Source: Adiantum capillus-veneris (Eukaryota > Streptophyta > Polypodiopsida > Polypodiales > Pteridaceae). Taken from it: a stretch of DNA of 64,000 bases. Positions 8,957 to 19,332 of this stretch are shown here, in pieces. The stretch's first letter is position 1. Each line of letters begins with the position of its first letter. Location of the stretch: positions 71,342,435 through 71,406,434 of the forward strand of contig CM043950.1 in NCBI GenBank assembly GCA_014529385.2, given 5' to 3'. Position numbers and translations under genes: made by a program. Below the pieces are notes generated by a model. That model was given only the letters and a program-made list of their open reading frames with translations. It had not been told where the DNA came from and made no database searches.

Positions 8957-10351
8957 ATGGGTGATCATGTTGAGCAACAGGGTATGCATTTTGACCCAGC
9001 AACAATGCAAATGTTTCAAGCATTTTCAATGTTCGTGGAACAACAACATGCTACTGAAAGAAGGGAGATTTCAGCAACGAAGGCCATACAAGCGGTCGTC
9101 AACAGAATGGATCAGTTCAATGGCAAAGATGTAACCAAGTACTTACGTGAGTATGTGAAGGAGATGGAGCTGCATCGCGTGTCAGAAGGTGAGATGATTC
9201 AAAGCTTTGAGCTAGTTGTTGCTCCAGAAATTAGGGAGCATGTTAGGGCAATTAAAGATGGGCATGGGAGAAATTTGGAAGAACTCAAAGTAGCTTTAAA
9301 GGAGGAATATTTCATGGAGGACTCTGAGAGAGTGACCAAAAGGACATTCTTAGAATGGGTAGTCAAGCCAAAGCAAGGACTATCAATAATAGAGCTACTT
9401 AGGGAATTTGAGCGGCGCTATGCACAACTCACTAGGACAGAAAGGGCCACACTAGATGCAAAGAAGACAGATCTTTTCTTACAAGTTGCAGGTAAAGAGT
9501 TTCAAAAAAATTTGGAGCTTCTTCTTGAAGATAAAGATGCTGAGCAAGGACTAAAGACCGAGTGGAATGAGGTTGAAGGTGCTGTCTCACTGCTTGCCAA
9601 ACGACAAAGAAGAAGGGACAAGATGGTAGTAAACACTACAAGTCCTTCCACCTCAACTTCTGACAAAATGGTAAAGCCTACTTTTATCGCTCCTAAGTTT
9701 GATGAGTCCATGCTAGATGAGCTTGTGAAGGGAATGCGTGACTTGAAGGTGAAGTTTGCAAAGCTTGAAGAAAAAGGCCAACCATCAGGGCCACTTCCTA
9801 GGCAAAGACAACAGCCCAAAGAAGGGTTTGTTAATAGATGTATTTGGTGTGATAGTACAGACCATGTAAGAAGGGATTGTGATGATTTTAGTGATGCTTT
9901 GTCAAAAGATGTTGTCTTTTTTAAGGATGGTAAAATCCACTTAAGAGAGACAGGTCTACCCTTGAGAACTAACTTTGGGAAGGGGGGAATGCAAACCTTA
10001 GTTGAAGATATGGCAACCAAGCATGCCACCTCTTCAATTGAGGCAGCTACTTATGGAGTAAAAATTGAACATTTTTGTGATGAAGAGGTGAGCGACCATC
10101 ATGGTCAAATTTGGCCAAATGTCATGCAATTAGCTAAAAAGGGAAAGCTTACAAAAGAGATTCTACATGAAGCAGGAGATTGCATACGTCTAGAAACAGG
10201 ATGGAATGATCCAGTGGACTCATTGTCAGTGCATGCCTACATTACAAAATGCCAACAAAATGAGGCAATTGTAGAAGAGAAGCGCAGACGTGAGAATGCT
10301 GACGAAGGACCATCAAAAAGAGCTTCTAGAAGTGGGGGAAGAAGCGACTGA
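8957..10351 (+). CDS. gag: Element C Gag with CCHC knuckle (464 aa)
   Basis: Capsid/nucleocapsid-like protein that would package element RNA in cytoplasmic particles. I chose ATG 8957, in good context (AACCATGG), over an upstream TTG. The N-terminal half has the charged helical look of retrotransposon Gag (MDQFNGKDVTKYLREYVKEM, FLEWVVKPKQGLSIIELL). A zinc knuckle CIWCDSTDHVRRDC (CX2CX4HX4C) lies near residue 295, and a basic tail follows. The frame is unbroken. It ends at TGA, with the next ORF starting at the very next codon in the same frame. No protease motif is seen. Confidence 0.85.
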   Translation: MGDHVEQQGMHFDPATMQMFQAFSMFVEQQHATERREISATKAIQAVVNRMDQFNGKDVTKYLREYVKEMELHRVSEGEMIQSFELVVAPEIREHVRAIKDGHGRNLEELKVALKEEYFMEDSERVTKRTFLEWVVKPKQGLSIIELLREFERRYAQLTRTERATLDAKKTDLFLQVAGKEFQKNLELLLEDKDAEQGLKTEWNEVEGAVSLLAKRQRRRDKMVVNTTSPSTSTSDKMVKPTFIAPKFDESMLDELVKGMRDLKVKFAKLEEKGQPSGPLPRQRQQPKEGFVNRCIWCDSTDHVRRDCDDFSDALSKDVVFFKDGKIHLRETGLPLRTNFGKGGMQTLVEDMATKHATSSIEAATYGVKIEHFCDEEVSDHHGQIWPNVMQLAKKGKLTKEILHEAGDCIRLETGWNDPVDSLSVHAYITKCQQNEAIVEEKRRRENADEGPSKRASRSGGRSD

Positions 10352-11626
10352 ATGCCTTCTCAAACACCCTCAACAAAAGGAGCATCTCCACCTGAAGTAC
10401 TCATGGAGGAGTCTACAATAGGAAAGAAGAAAGAGCCAACAAAAGGAATGACAGATGCACATTCTCTGCATGAGGATTGGGGTTCTGCAGATGAAGCTAT
10501 GAATCTTCAAGATTCACAAATCAAAGATAGAGAAGTGTTTGGGAATGCTATACAGGTTGAAGTGACATCAGAGGATAGAGCAGAAGAGCAAGAAACCTCT
10601 TGGGATATGGTCTGTGATTGGGGTGATATTTCTTATCTGTGTGAAGATGCAAATAAAGATGCTTGCCATAAAGTGCCTACTATACAGGGTTGCCTGCAGG
10701 TATGCAAACAATATCTGAGGTATAAAAGGGATTTAGGTCTTGTGTCACAGGGTATAAATTGCAAGCAGGTTTGTGAGCATCTATCTGCTATGGATAGGAA
10801 GGGTATACATGGTGATTCCTTGAAGCAAGAAGAGGATGCTAGCTCTACGCTGACACCAGAGCCATGTAATGAAGAAGGGTTCTCCCTAGAAGAGTGGAGA
10901 CATGATTCAATTGAAGATAATTTAACGATGAGTCAAAAACGAAGAAGGGGTGAAGATATTGTGTCAGAGACTAACTCCAAGGAGGTTTTTGAGCAGTCGG
11001 TTACAAGTGACCGGGAGCATACCTACCAGGATGATTTGGAAAGGGAATTAGACACCATATTTGAGAGGTATGCAAAGTTTTATGCTATAAAGCTGGAGAG
11101 GTATTTGGTAAAAGGTGAGAGAATTGATGAGAGGTTTACCATGCACATTTCTGAGGTTTCTCTCGATGTTGAGAAAGGCTATCTAGAGGATTCTTTTGAG
11201 AATGAAGATGCAGATTCAGACTTCTATGCGAAAGAGGTACATATGGATTTACAGGTTGGTCAGAAGGTTGAAGTGCAGTTTCAAAAATCTTTCAAGTATA
11301 TTACAAGAAGCCTGGAAGTGTTTTTTGAAGAGGAGGATGAGGAACTTATGTCTCTACGTCATGAAGATTTTGCGCATAATGGAGATTTGTTACAGATGTT
11401 TTGGAGACAGATGTATATAACCATTCCTTCTGATCTGAGAGCAATTAAAAGATGCGGAGAATCTCAATGCTTAGTACAATATAAGTTTTTGAGTTACCCA
11501 TATGATCCTGGAGGTCATGGGATGACAGGGGATACAATTGCTTTCACAAGTTACCATGAGGTTGGCACATGCAGGAGGATGTGCAGGTTTAGAGGGGGTG
11601 GATGTCGTGCTGTGACACGTACATAG
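10352..11626 (+). CDS. Element C second ORF, unknown function (424 aa)
   Basis: Begins MPSQTPSTKG right after the Gag stop, same frame, and fills the place of pol. It is acidic and charged, with a cysteine-containing stretch (CLQVCKQYLRYKRDLG), a helical region (LERELDTIFERYAKFY) and a C-terminal YPYDPGGHGMTGDTI. A DPGGH motif also occurs in the unknown ORF of element F. I see no protease, RT, RNase H or integrase motif. It could be captured host sequence or a pol region diverged beyond recognition. One 889-codon reading frame may have been split by CGA-to-TGA, or stop readthrough may be used. Confidence 0.6.
   Translation: MPSQTPSTKGASPPEVLMEESTIGKKKEPTKGMTDAHSLHEDWGSADEAMNLQDSQIKDREVFGNAIQVEVTSEDRAEEQETSWDMVCDWGDISYLCEDANKDACHKVPTIQGCLQVCKQYLRYKRDLGLVSQGINCKQVCEHLSAMDRKGIHGDSLKQEEDASSTLTPEPCNEEGFSLEEWRHDSIEDNLTMSQKRRRGEDIVSETNSKEVFEQSVTSDREHTYQDDLERELDTIFERYAKFYAIKLERYLVKGERIDERFTMHISEVSLDVEKGYLEDSFENEDADSDFYAKEVHMDLQVGQKVEVQFQKSFKYITRSLEVFFEEEDEELMSLRHEDFAHNGDLLQMFWRQMYITIPSDLRAIKRCGESQCLVQYKFLSYPYDPGGHGMTGDTIAFTSYHEVGTCRRMCRFRGGGCRAVTRT
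11591..11602 (+). promoter_or_regulatory. Element C polypurine tract
   Basis: AGAGGGGGTGGA directly before the 3' LTR, the expected primer for plus-strand DNA. It overlaps the last codons of the second ORF. Confidence 0.8.
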
Positions 11627-12970
11627 TGGGAACGCATGCTACAAGAGTTATCTTGTATTCTTTTAGATCCATAATTATATTTCCTATAGTGTACATATGC
11701 ATATTTAAGTATAATAATAAGCCTTCTATCTCATCCTATTATTTTTCTCAAGGGTAACCTATCCTTACTTTACCATCAGAAAATACTATGGGAAAAGCAT
11801 CAATAGCTTCGCCTTTTTAGCTTAGGGCAAAAAACATTTATTATTTATTTCTACTATTTCATTATCATCTCACACCCTAGCTAGATCCTATATCTAGGGT
11901 AAACTCCAATATATATATATTCTATGTATTTTTTATACTTTTCTTATATTTCTTTTGAAATAGCTACTAGGAGAGAATCAAATCCTAGTGGGACACTAGG
12001 TGGCATGATCTCAAAGATACACTTATTTTAATGCATTATTGCAAGCATGGTTACAAAAATTTGTCAAGGAGAAATGTCATGCTTTCATATGGCATGAGGT
12101 GTCCTTGGGAATTAAATGAAAGTCAAGGCTAAGGAGACCACATGAAGACTTTTGCTGCCATAAATGGAGCCTATTTTGATGAATTTTTTACACAAGGTTC
12201 CAATCCGAAGTGGAGAATGATTTTAAAATGAAAATCATAGCTAATGAGCTGAAGTTTCTGCCCATATTTTTATTTTTTTATTTGGAGCTACGGTTGAGGA
12301 GATATGATAAAAATACTGGACCCCAGTCTGCCCACATCATGCAGGGACAGCTCATTTCCAACTTTTCCAATTCCTGTTCACACTGGCTCCTCTCTTCTTG
12401 TGTAAACCCTTGTGGGTTCCCTTCACCTATAAAAGGGGACCTCTTCTTTCTTGGAAGGAACTCAAGCATTCAAGCCATTGATGAGAGGAATTCTTGAGGG
12501 AGTGAGTAGTAATGCCTAATTGTACTTAGCCCCATTAACATAAGCCCAAGCCTACACTTTCTCCTAGAGGAAAACTAGCCATTCTTGTACGCCATCCTTG
12601 GAGGATCAACTCTAATCAAAGAAGGTGTTGTACTTGGCGTATCAATCAAAGTGGAATTATCCACTCTTCTTCTCTCTCCATCAATAATGGTGCCGAAGCG
12701 TTTCAGGTAAGATGTGTTCTACATTGATGTTTTCTTGATTTCTTGTTGTTTTCATTTTCATCTCTAATCCAACTTATATATATGTATCTAATCTCATCTC
12801 CTTAACCAAACCTATCTCTCCCATTCATTCATCCTCTGTAGGTTCTCTTTGCTACAGGTACATCTCTCCCCGCAGTATCCTTATTGCCTACGGGCAAGAA
12901 TAGGGCTTGGGAGGGAAACTTCTCATCTCTTCACTTCTCTCATATCTACATTTCTCACATACTATCCTAG

Positions 12971-13189
12971 ATGAATAACCCACATGATGATCATTTCTAT
13001 CGCTTTCACTCTGTACGATCTATTAGAATTAACGTATGGATTAGCCGTAAAATACACTTTCAACAACGTATAGTGTTTCTCTTCGGCCCTGAAAGGCTCA
13101 ATGAAATACTTCTATCACCGGATCCCATCATACTACCTCTCATAGACTATAATTTTTCTTTTGATGTAAGCGTAGTTATCTTGCTATGA
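12971..13189 (+). CDS. pg70-a copy in C 3' LTR
   Basis: Same 72-residue protein as at 8275, from the LTR duplicate. No gag follows, so from this position it could be expressed only by readout of the 3' LTR promoter into flanking DNA. Confidence 0.65.
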   Translation: MNNPHDDHFYRFHSVRSIRINVWISRKIHFQQRIVFLFGPERLNEILLSPDPIILPLIDYNFSFDVSVVILL

Positions 13190-13398
13190 ACCAAGAGGAT
13201 TTGTACACACAATTAATCCCAATCACTAGACAAAATATCTATATTATGGTAAGCACAAAACTACAATTCCAAAGAAAAATTCGTAGCCTATTTGGTCAGC
13301 CAAGATTGAATGCCATTAACTCATCCATTAACCCTTTCATATTACCCATGATACGATATGACCATAGCCTTGATGTTTTCATCTTCGTATTGTTTTGA
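13186..13398 (+). CDS. pg70-b copy in C 3' LTR
   Basis: Same 70-residue protein as at 8490 apart from one substitution, again overlapping pg70-a by ATGA. Confidence 0.65.
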   Translation: MNQEDLYTQLIPITRQNIYIMVSTKLQFQRKIRSLFGQPRLNAINSSINPFILPMIRYDHSLDVFIFVLF

Positions 13399-13599
13399 CA
13401 TTCTCTTTTGCGTTCTTTCTTTGTGTGTGTGAGTGCAAGAGAGAAAGAGTGAGTCTTCTTTGATTGCACTTCTTTCCAAACCCTAGTCTTCATGGCATCT
13501 ATGGTTTAACTCCTTCATATAGTTTTTGTTGAGTTCTCTCACAAACTCTCACATCCATAAGCCCGGTGCTTTCCTGGCAAGACCGCAAATTTCTCGACA

Positions 13600-14153
13600 G
13601 CGGTCAACGCCAAAATAAAAAATAAAAAAAGTAAAAAAAGACCGAAAATATTTAAGCGTGAGTGACTGTGGGGCTACACTAAAATTTTGATCGGGATCGG
13701 GATCATTTTCCCAAGCCCAAGCCCCAACCCCAAGCCCAAGCCCAGGCCTCAGTCTTATGATATATTCTAGACTCACTCTTATATATATACCCTACCCCCT
13801 CAAGAGGGAATGAGAGCATGTGGGGCAAGTCCTCCCCTCTCCTCCCTTCTCTTCCCACTTGCACCCTTAGACTTTCTAATTTGGGCCTAGTTTCCTACTA
13901 GAAATTGACGGTTTTAGGGATTCCGAGGGCATAAAGTGACCAAACGGAGGGCTGTAAAGCACGGCATGTCCCTCTGATCGAGACGCTCGTTTTGAGCTAT
14001 CATACGTTCTATTCTATACCTGGGTCAGAAAAAAAGGACCAAAAAATCAATAAATAAATAAATAAGAAAAGACTTGGGTTGCAAAACACCCAAAATTACT
14101 AGGTGAGCAGCCTTCACGGGCCCTCACTGACACTTCTAGGGGATCCAAGTCAT
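13600..14153 (+). other. A-full leader, second part
   Basis: Leader between the C insertion and gag. Holds an imperfect CCCAAGC repeat at about 13710-13745 and a block (TGACCAAACGGAGGGCTGTAAA, then TTTTGAGCTATCA) also present in the A-del leader near 30960-31030 on the minus strand. No credible ORF. Conservation in two copies suggests RNA structure or packaging signals (inference). Confidence 0.5.
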
Positions 14154-15966
14154 ATGAACCTACGCTCTGGACGAGTGTTAGAGCACGAGCATATTTGTAG
14201 TGCCTCCATTTACGCGGGCACCCATTATTCATCCACCCTAGGTTCTGGACCTTCGGCCGGGACTCAAGGTAGCGCGACCCAAGATCCTCATATCGCGTCT
14301 AGTGATTCTTCCTCTGACTACGAAGTCATGGAGGGGTATCCTACACCAAACCCTGATAGTTCAAGTCAAGACATGCATGCCATGGGCCCACGACCCGGGT
14401 CCAGCATGTTTAGCCGCTTAAAAGAGACCCTTAGTACAGCTCCTCACTCCGAACATGCGGTTAATGAAATAAATGAAGGGAGTGGGGAGGTAAATTCGTC
14501 ATTCATGCCTAAAATGGACCCCATGATTCTTGAGAGTGTGCATGTGAATGTTCCATCCACTGCACCTCCTGATCCTTTAGGACTATCTCCCTCTGAGGTT
14601 TTACTACCCGATGGTAGGACTCTTGCCGAAGTACAAGAGATCGAACGCTATATGCAAGCAACAAGGGAGAGGGAAATTGAGAACCTACGAAGGCTAGAAC
14701 AAAGTCGAGCCCTGAAAGCAAAGGCTCCTATGACAACAATCATGCCAGCCGAGCAACCGAGTGCTCCCAAGGTAGCAGTCATGGAGGGGCAAGCTATGGG
14801 GAGCAATAATGCTTCCACTTCAAGGGAAACCTCCAACACGCCAGGCCTAGATGGGATATTCCTAAACGAAAATGGGGAGTATGACCTACAAGCCAAAGCT
14901 TTAACTGATCGGTACACAGGACACACCTATCATGTGGGTTGGTTAGATGTTCTACAATCCACATCGGGTGCTACTAGCATAGATGAGCAAAAACAGAAAG
15001 TCTGTGATGTCCTCCATAGGATTGTCGAGTTAGAAAGACAGAACACAGGGATCGACATGCCTTCAACAGGCCTAATGAGATTCTTGGATACGGGAAAGGC
15101 CAACCAACCAACCAACCCTGTCACAAATGGAGACTCGCTCAGTGAGCCCCATTGATCCTCCATATGTTGTTTCGCCAGGAGCCTCAGTACAATCTGAGCC
15201 CACAAGTGGCAGCTTTACCTTCCCAGATCTAGCTCATCTTTCTCTTAATGACACTACGGCTACCATGCATATCCCAATGGTGAGCATGACAAGAAGTACA
15301 CCATGGAGTTCATTTGTTAACACTACACCGATGCCTAGTGGCACAGTGCCCCCAACTATACCTACATGTATGTATCAATCATGTGCACCTGTCGTACCTC
15401 AGCCTCATGTAGCTCCTACACCTCCGATTATTCCAAGAGCTTACAATCCACAATGGAATTATCCAAGCTCTTATACAAGTGGAGCCATGCCATTTAATAA
15501 TAACATGCCATATCAGGCACCCCCTATGCCTAGGGCCACGCGTGTAAACTTTGGACCACCGTCTGGTACACCACCATAGGAAATTTGGGACCCAAGAGCC
15601 GCGCGTATGCCAAGGCCAAGGCCAACTCCCATCTCATATGTGGTTCCAGGAGCACATACACCCATTATACCTGCTCAAATAGGAGATTTGGCAACATTTT
15701 CTCAAACTATCGGTCGCTCTATTGCGGAAAACATGCGTAGTGCACCTGATAGAGAGCCTAGGAGCAAGGCAGTTCAAGTAGCTAAGCTCACACAGAAATT
15801 CAGTGGAGACGGAGATTCTAGAAAGCATATGGAAGTCTTTGAACATGTGTGCGATTCCTTGGAAGAGCACAATGAGCTACATAAGTGTAAGGCTTTGAGT
15901 TTGACCCTAAGCGGAAAGGCTGGAGATTGGTATAGAACCTTAAGAGTAGAAGAGAAAACGATCTAA
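14154..15966 (+). pseudogene. gag: A-full Gag, N-terminal extension and capsid core
   Basis: Gag polyprotein starting MNLRSGR, the same start context as A-del (MHLRSGS at 30825). About 370 residues of proline/serine-rich extension precede the retrotransposon-Gag core (LTQKFSGDGDSRKHMEVFEH, then ALSLTLSGKAGDWYRTL). It is broken by a frameshift near 15130-15155 (the frame moves to one ending at 15579), a TAG at 15577 and a TAA at 15964 followed by another shift. A-del reads through the last region in frame. The capsid role is by family; this copy is non-functional. Confidence 0.8.
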
Positions 15967-17826
15967 TCTACTCTTAGGAGACTGTTGTTTTCTTAAAAGA
16001 ATACATACGAGAGGGAGTACTTTGGGGTGTAGCCTCTCAGCTCCAGAAAGCCCAACGAGAAGAAGGTGAATCCGTGAGAGACTTCATTAGTTGCCTAAAG
16101 AATTTGAATTCTCGATGCAATCCAAATGAGCGATTCAACAACAACCAATTGCTCGATAGATTCATTAGGGGACTACGACATGAAAGTATCTATAATGGCC
16201 TAGTCATTAGAGGTATCACTACTTGGGAAGCAGTCACCATGAATGCAATCCAATTGGAGTATTATTTAATGATTGCAGGAGAAAGAGGGTCTGCCGAGCC
16301 GAAGTCAAGAGCCGAAGTCAAGTAGCTCGCAAGCATCAGGGCATGAGCCAATGAAGATAAAGCCAATCGTGAAAGAGCAAACGATATCTGAGATGACTTT
16401 GGCAGATCTCACCAAGGCCATCCAAGAAAGCCTTAGGGGTAATCGTGCTCCACAAAACACTCATATGTATCCAAGAAGGGAGCAACAATGGTGCTCAATT
16501 TTCTTGGGCCCACATACTACGAGTGAATGCCCTACTTTCAGAGTAAAGTTTAACGGGACTTGTAACGCGTGTGGTAGGTATGGCCATCAAGCGAAGGATT
16601 GCCTAATGCTTAAACGCATCATGGAAAATAGACCACCTATAGCTTGGACAGACTCACCTTGAGTTCCTGCATTGATGCCTACCCCACCCATGGAGAAACA
16701 GTTGCCATTACAGCACATGGTCCCTAGAACCCAAAATGTGGTCCAAACCACACCGTTGCCACCTCCAGTGCTAGGACCGCAACCCCCTCATCCAAGAGTT
16801 ACACCTATGAACCAAATAGGTTGCGAGTCATCTAGTACTTATGTAGATTGCGAAGGGGACATAGACCCTAGTATCACCTATGGACTCGACATGCTTGAGG
16901 AGTGTCCCATGTACTATATGGAAGACCATTGGGGACAAATCAAACCGGTATATCAAGCTACTGCGCTAGCAGCAAGAGGCCAAAACATTAATAGTTTTTC
17001 CAGGAGACCACCTCTTCAGTGCTACGAATGTGGTGGACCACATCGAGTAGCTGAGTGCCCCATTAGAATGCAAAAGAATGTTGCACTAATGAAAACAAGT
17101 CAAGGGAGTGCATTGGCAATGCCAATACTCATTTGTAATCATTGTGGCATAGATCATTTGATCTCACAGTGTCCTAACAATCCAAACGCACCGAAAACTA
17201 CACCATTGAACTTAATAGAGATTGTTGATGGGACACCACCAACTATAAACATAGCACCAGTGAATGCACTCACACGGTCGATGCTCCAAAAGCAAAATTA
17301 CATCCTCGAAGAGAGAGATGCTGCATCCATTGGCCGAGCGAGAAAGAAGAAAACACGAAGAAAGAAATCCCTTAATGCTTCTAGCTCAAAACCTAGTTCA
17401 AAGACTAACATAGGGACAGGAGAGGATCCCGTGTATATGAATGACCCTGAGGATGACTCAGATTCGATAGAGACCACGGAGACCAAAACTATTACTACAA
17501 AGGAAAAAGCTAGTGAGGAGGATCACGAGAGGGAATTACGACGAACACCAAAAGAGTATTCAAAGTTAAACCACCTAGTTGCGAACCCCCAAGATAAGCC
17601 ACGAGAGACGCAAAATGAGGATTGCAAGAGAAAGATTGGAACCTATCCAAACCCAACAGTGGAAATTGAACTAGTCCAACAACTGAGGGGTTTGGTGGAA
17701 GAAACTCAACGAACATTAGAACCTGAACCCAAACATATCGTCGGAGACAGTGTTTCCCACACAAGTTCAACCTCACAAGAACTACAGGCCGTTAGCTATA
17801 CCCAGTATCATTCGGGAAGAGAGTGA
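15967..17826 (+). pseudogene. A-full Gag C-terminal part with several zinc knuckles
   Basis: Continues Gag through a helical block (VRDFISCLKNLNSRCNPNER) to a nucleocapsid-like region. Knuckles seen are CNACGRYGHQAKDC (CX2CX4HX4C), CYECGGPHRVAEC and CNHCGIDHLISQC (both CX2CX3HX4C, one residue shorter than the canonical spacing), plus a degenerate SIFLGPHTTSEC unit. A-del keeps all of them. A lysine/serine-rich linker follows (ARKKKTRRKKSLN). Stops at 16323 and 16660 and a frame change break the reading frame. Confidence 0.75.
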
Positions 17827-17872
17827 GGGTAGGACATCTGAAAGTGGACACACACCTTTCCTACTAGAGTGA

Positions 17873-18886
17873 ATGTTTGGTGAGGGAATGCCCGACCCCC
17901 TTGAGGAAGTGGAGATTCCATCTTCACCATTCTCTTGTCAGGGTCCTACATCCCACAAGATGCCATTAAATGTTTCCAAATTGATGGATTTCATGTCTTC
18001 AGAAGTTAGAACCACCATCATGTCCAAACTATATAAAGACCCCGAGCTAGTCTCAGCTCTTCGAGCATTCCTCAATGGAGAATTATAGGCCGGATTACCA
18101 CAGTTTGCACATGTGAACAAACCTGACTCGGTAATGAATGATGAGGAACATTTAGCACCACCATCTGACCTAGCGGGACATGAATTTGTAATTGAAGTAC
18201 CCGTTAACAAGTTGGGGCAATACTTTGAAGGTGATGAATCTAATGCTACTCTGCCAATCACTACTAAAGGATTAACTGTAAAGGGAGTCCTTGACGGTGG
18301 TGCGGGAGTCAGCATGGTGACAAAGAGTTGTTGGGAGTCTATGGGGCGACCTCACCTTGAAGCCACAAGCGTAGTGGTAAAAATGGCTAATGGATCTATT
18401 GTTACGCCTATTGGAATGCTTAAGGATCTCAGGATCAAGGTCTTGGGACACAAGGTAAGGCATACTTTCATTGTTATGGATTTTTCCAAGCATCCTATGT
18501 CATTTGAGATGATCTTAGGGCATCCACTTATGAGGGAAGCAAAAATGGTGCATGACTGGTCCAAAAACCACGTCTACTTACAGTTCCAAGACTCTGTCAT
18601 TCGAGTTGATCTTTTAAGTGGTCGAACGCATCCTCTAGGAAATAAATTCATCATTGATAATCGATCAGACACAACAATTCACTCAGCTCCATTACAGTAT
18701 TGTTACACGTGTCATGAAGACACGGATATTGGGGAGAACTCTCCTTATATGGATATCCTACCTGGAATGGCTGAGTCAGACAATGTCGATTGGGTACACC
18801 TAGTGGCAACTATAGATACATGGAGAGCTAGAGGAACAACCTGGGTAACACCAGATGGGGAAGAGATACCACACATTGCCCAGTAA
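17873..18886 (+). pseudogene. A-full first aspartic protease (PR1)
   Basis: Retropepsin that would process Gag-Pol. The active-site block reads VLDGGAGVSMV, that is DGG in place of DTG/DSG, as in D and E here and in Tat-type plant elements. The second hallmark is MILGHPLMREA, followed by VHDWSKNHVYLQF. The upstream linker (SKLMDFMSSEVRTTIMSKL) is conserved in A-del. A stop at 18086 and a frameshift at the 3' end break it. Confidence 0.8.
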
Positions 18887-19332
18887 ACATGTTAGGTGTA
18901 GCGCATGTAACATCCGATGATAAGAAAGAGGCACACCTACCTGAGAGTGAAACCGATGATTCCTCAAAGGCTTCAGGCCAATACACATCAGAAACAGAAT
19001 CTCATGGAGAAATGGATTCAGAACCTGAGGAAACATCGAGTGAGCCAAGTATGGAAACTAAACACTCAAGGTCTAGTATGACCATCTATGCTAATTTATA
19101 TGAGAGTGAAGAAGATACAAGCGAAGACCTATCAAGCGAGTCGAGTTCAAACATTTACCAAAATCAAAACCTTAACAAGAAACAAAGTTCATATAAGAGA
19201 CGATGATATCGAGCAAATGTGAGAGCTAGGATAAACAAGGAAAGATCTACTTCAGAATGGCTTAGCTATCTAGGGGCATGTGATGCTCATCGAAAGCTAG
19301 TAGACAATTGGGGTGAACATCTCTAGAGTGTC
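18887..19332 (+). other. A-full acidic linker between PR1 and RT
   Basis: Serine/glutamate-rich frame (LGVAHVTSDDKKEAHLPESE, later SSESSSNIYQ) with stops near 19204. It is a spacer in the polyprotein with no recognised domain. A-del departs from A-full shortly after the start of this linker, which marks the left edge of the A-del deletion. Confidence 0.6.

Larger units (their letters stand above)
6908..13599 (+). mobile_element. Element C: non-autonomous LTR retrotransposon with ORFs inside its LTRs
   Basis: Direct LTRs of about 2 kb (6908-8903 and 11603-13599) begin TGTC and end TCTCGACA. They are flanked by GCGG on both sides (6904-6907 and 13600-13603). A primer-like site, a Gag ORF, a second ORF of unknown function and a purine tract complete it. 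There is no protease, RT, RNase H or integrase, so its enzymes must come from elsewhere. The LTRs are nearly identical by eye. It is inserted in the A-full leader and is therefore younger than A-full. Confidence 0.92.
11603..13599 (+). repeat. Element C 3' LTR (1997 bases)
   Basis: Matches 6908-8903 almost throughout and is followed by the GCGG target duplication. That confirms the LTR end, and hence that the small ORFs lie inside the LTR. It carries its own TATA box near 12428 and both pg70 ORFs. Confidence 0.92.

Noticed and set aside
9502-10029. 175-codon minus-strand ORF in C
   Set aside because: Shadow of the Gag ORF on the opposite strand; low-complexity serine/leucine composition.
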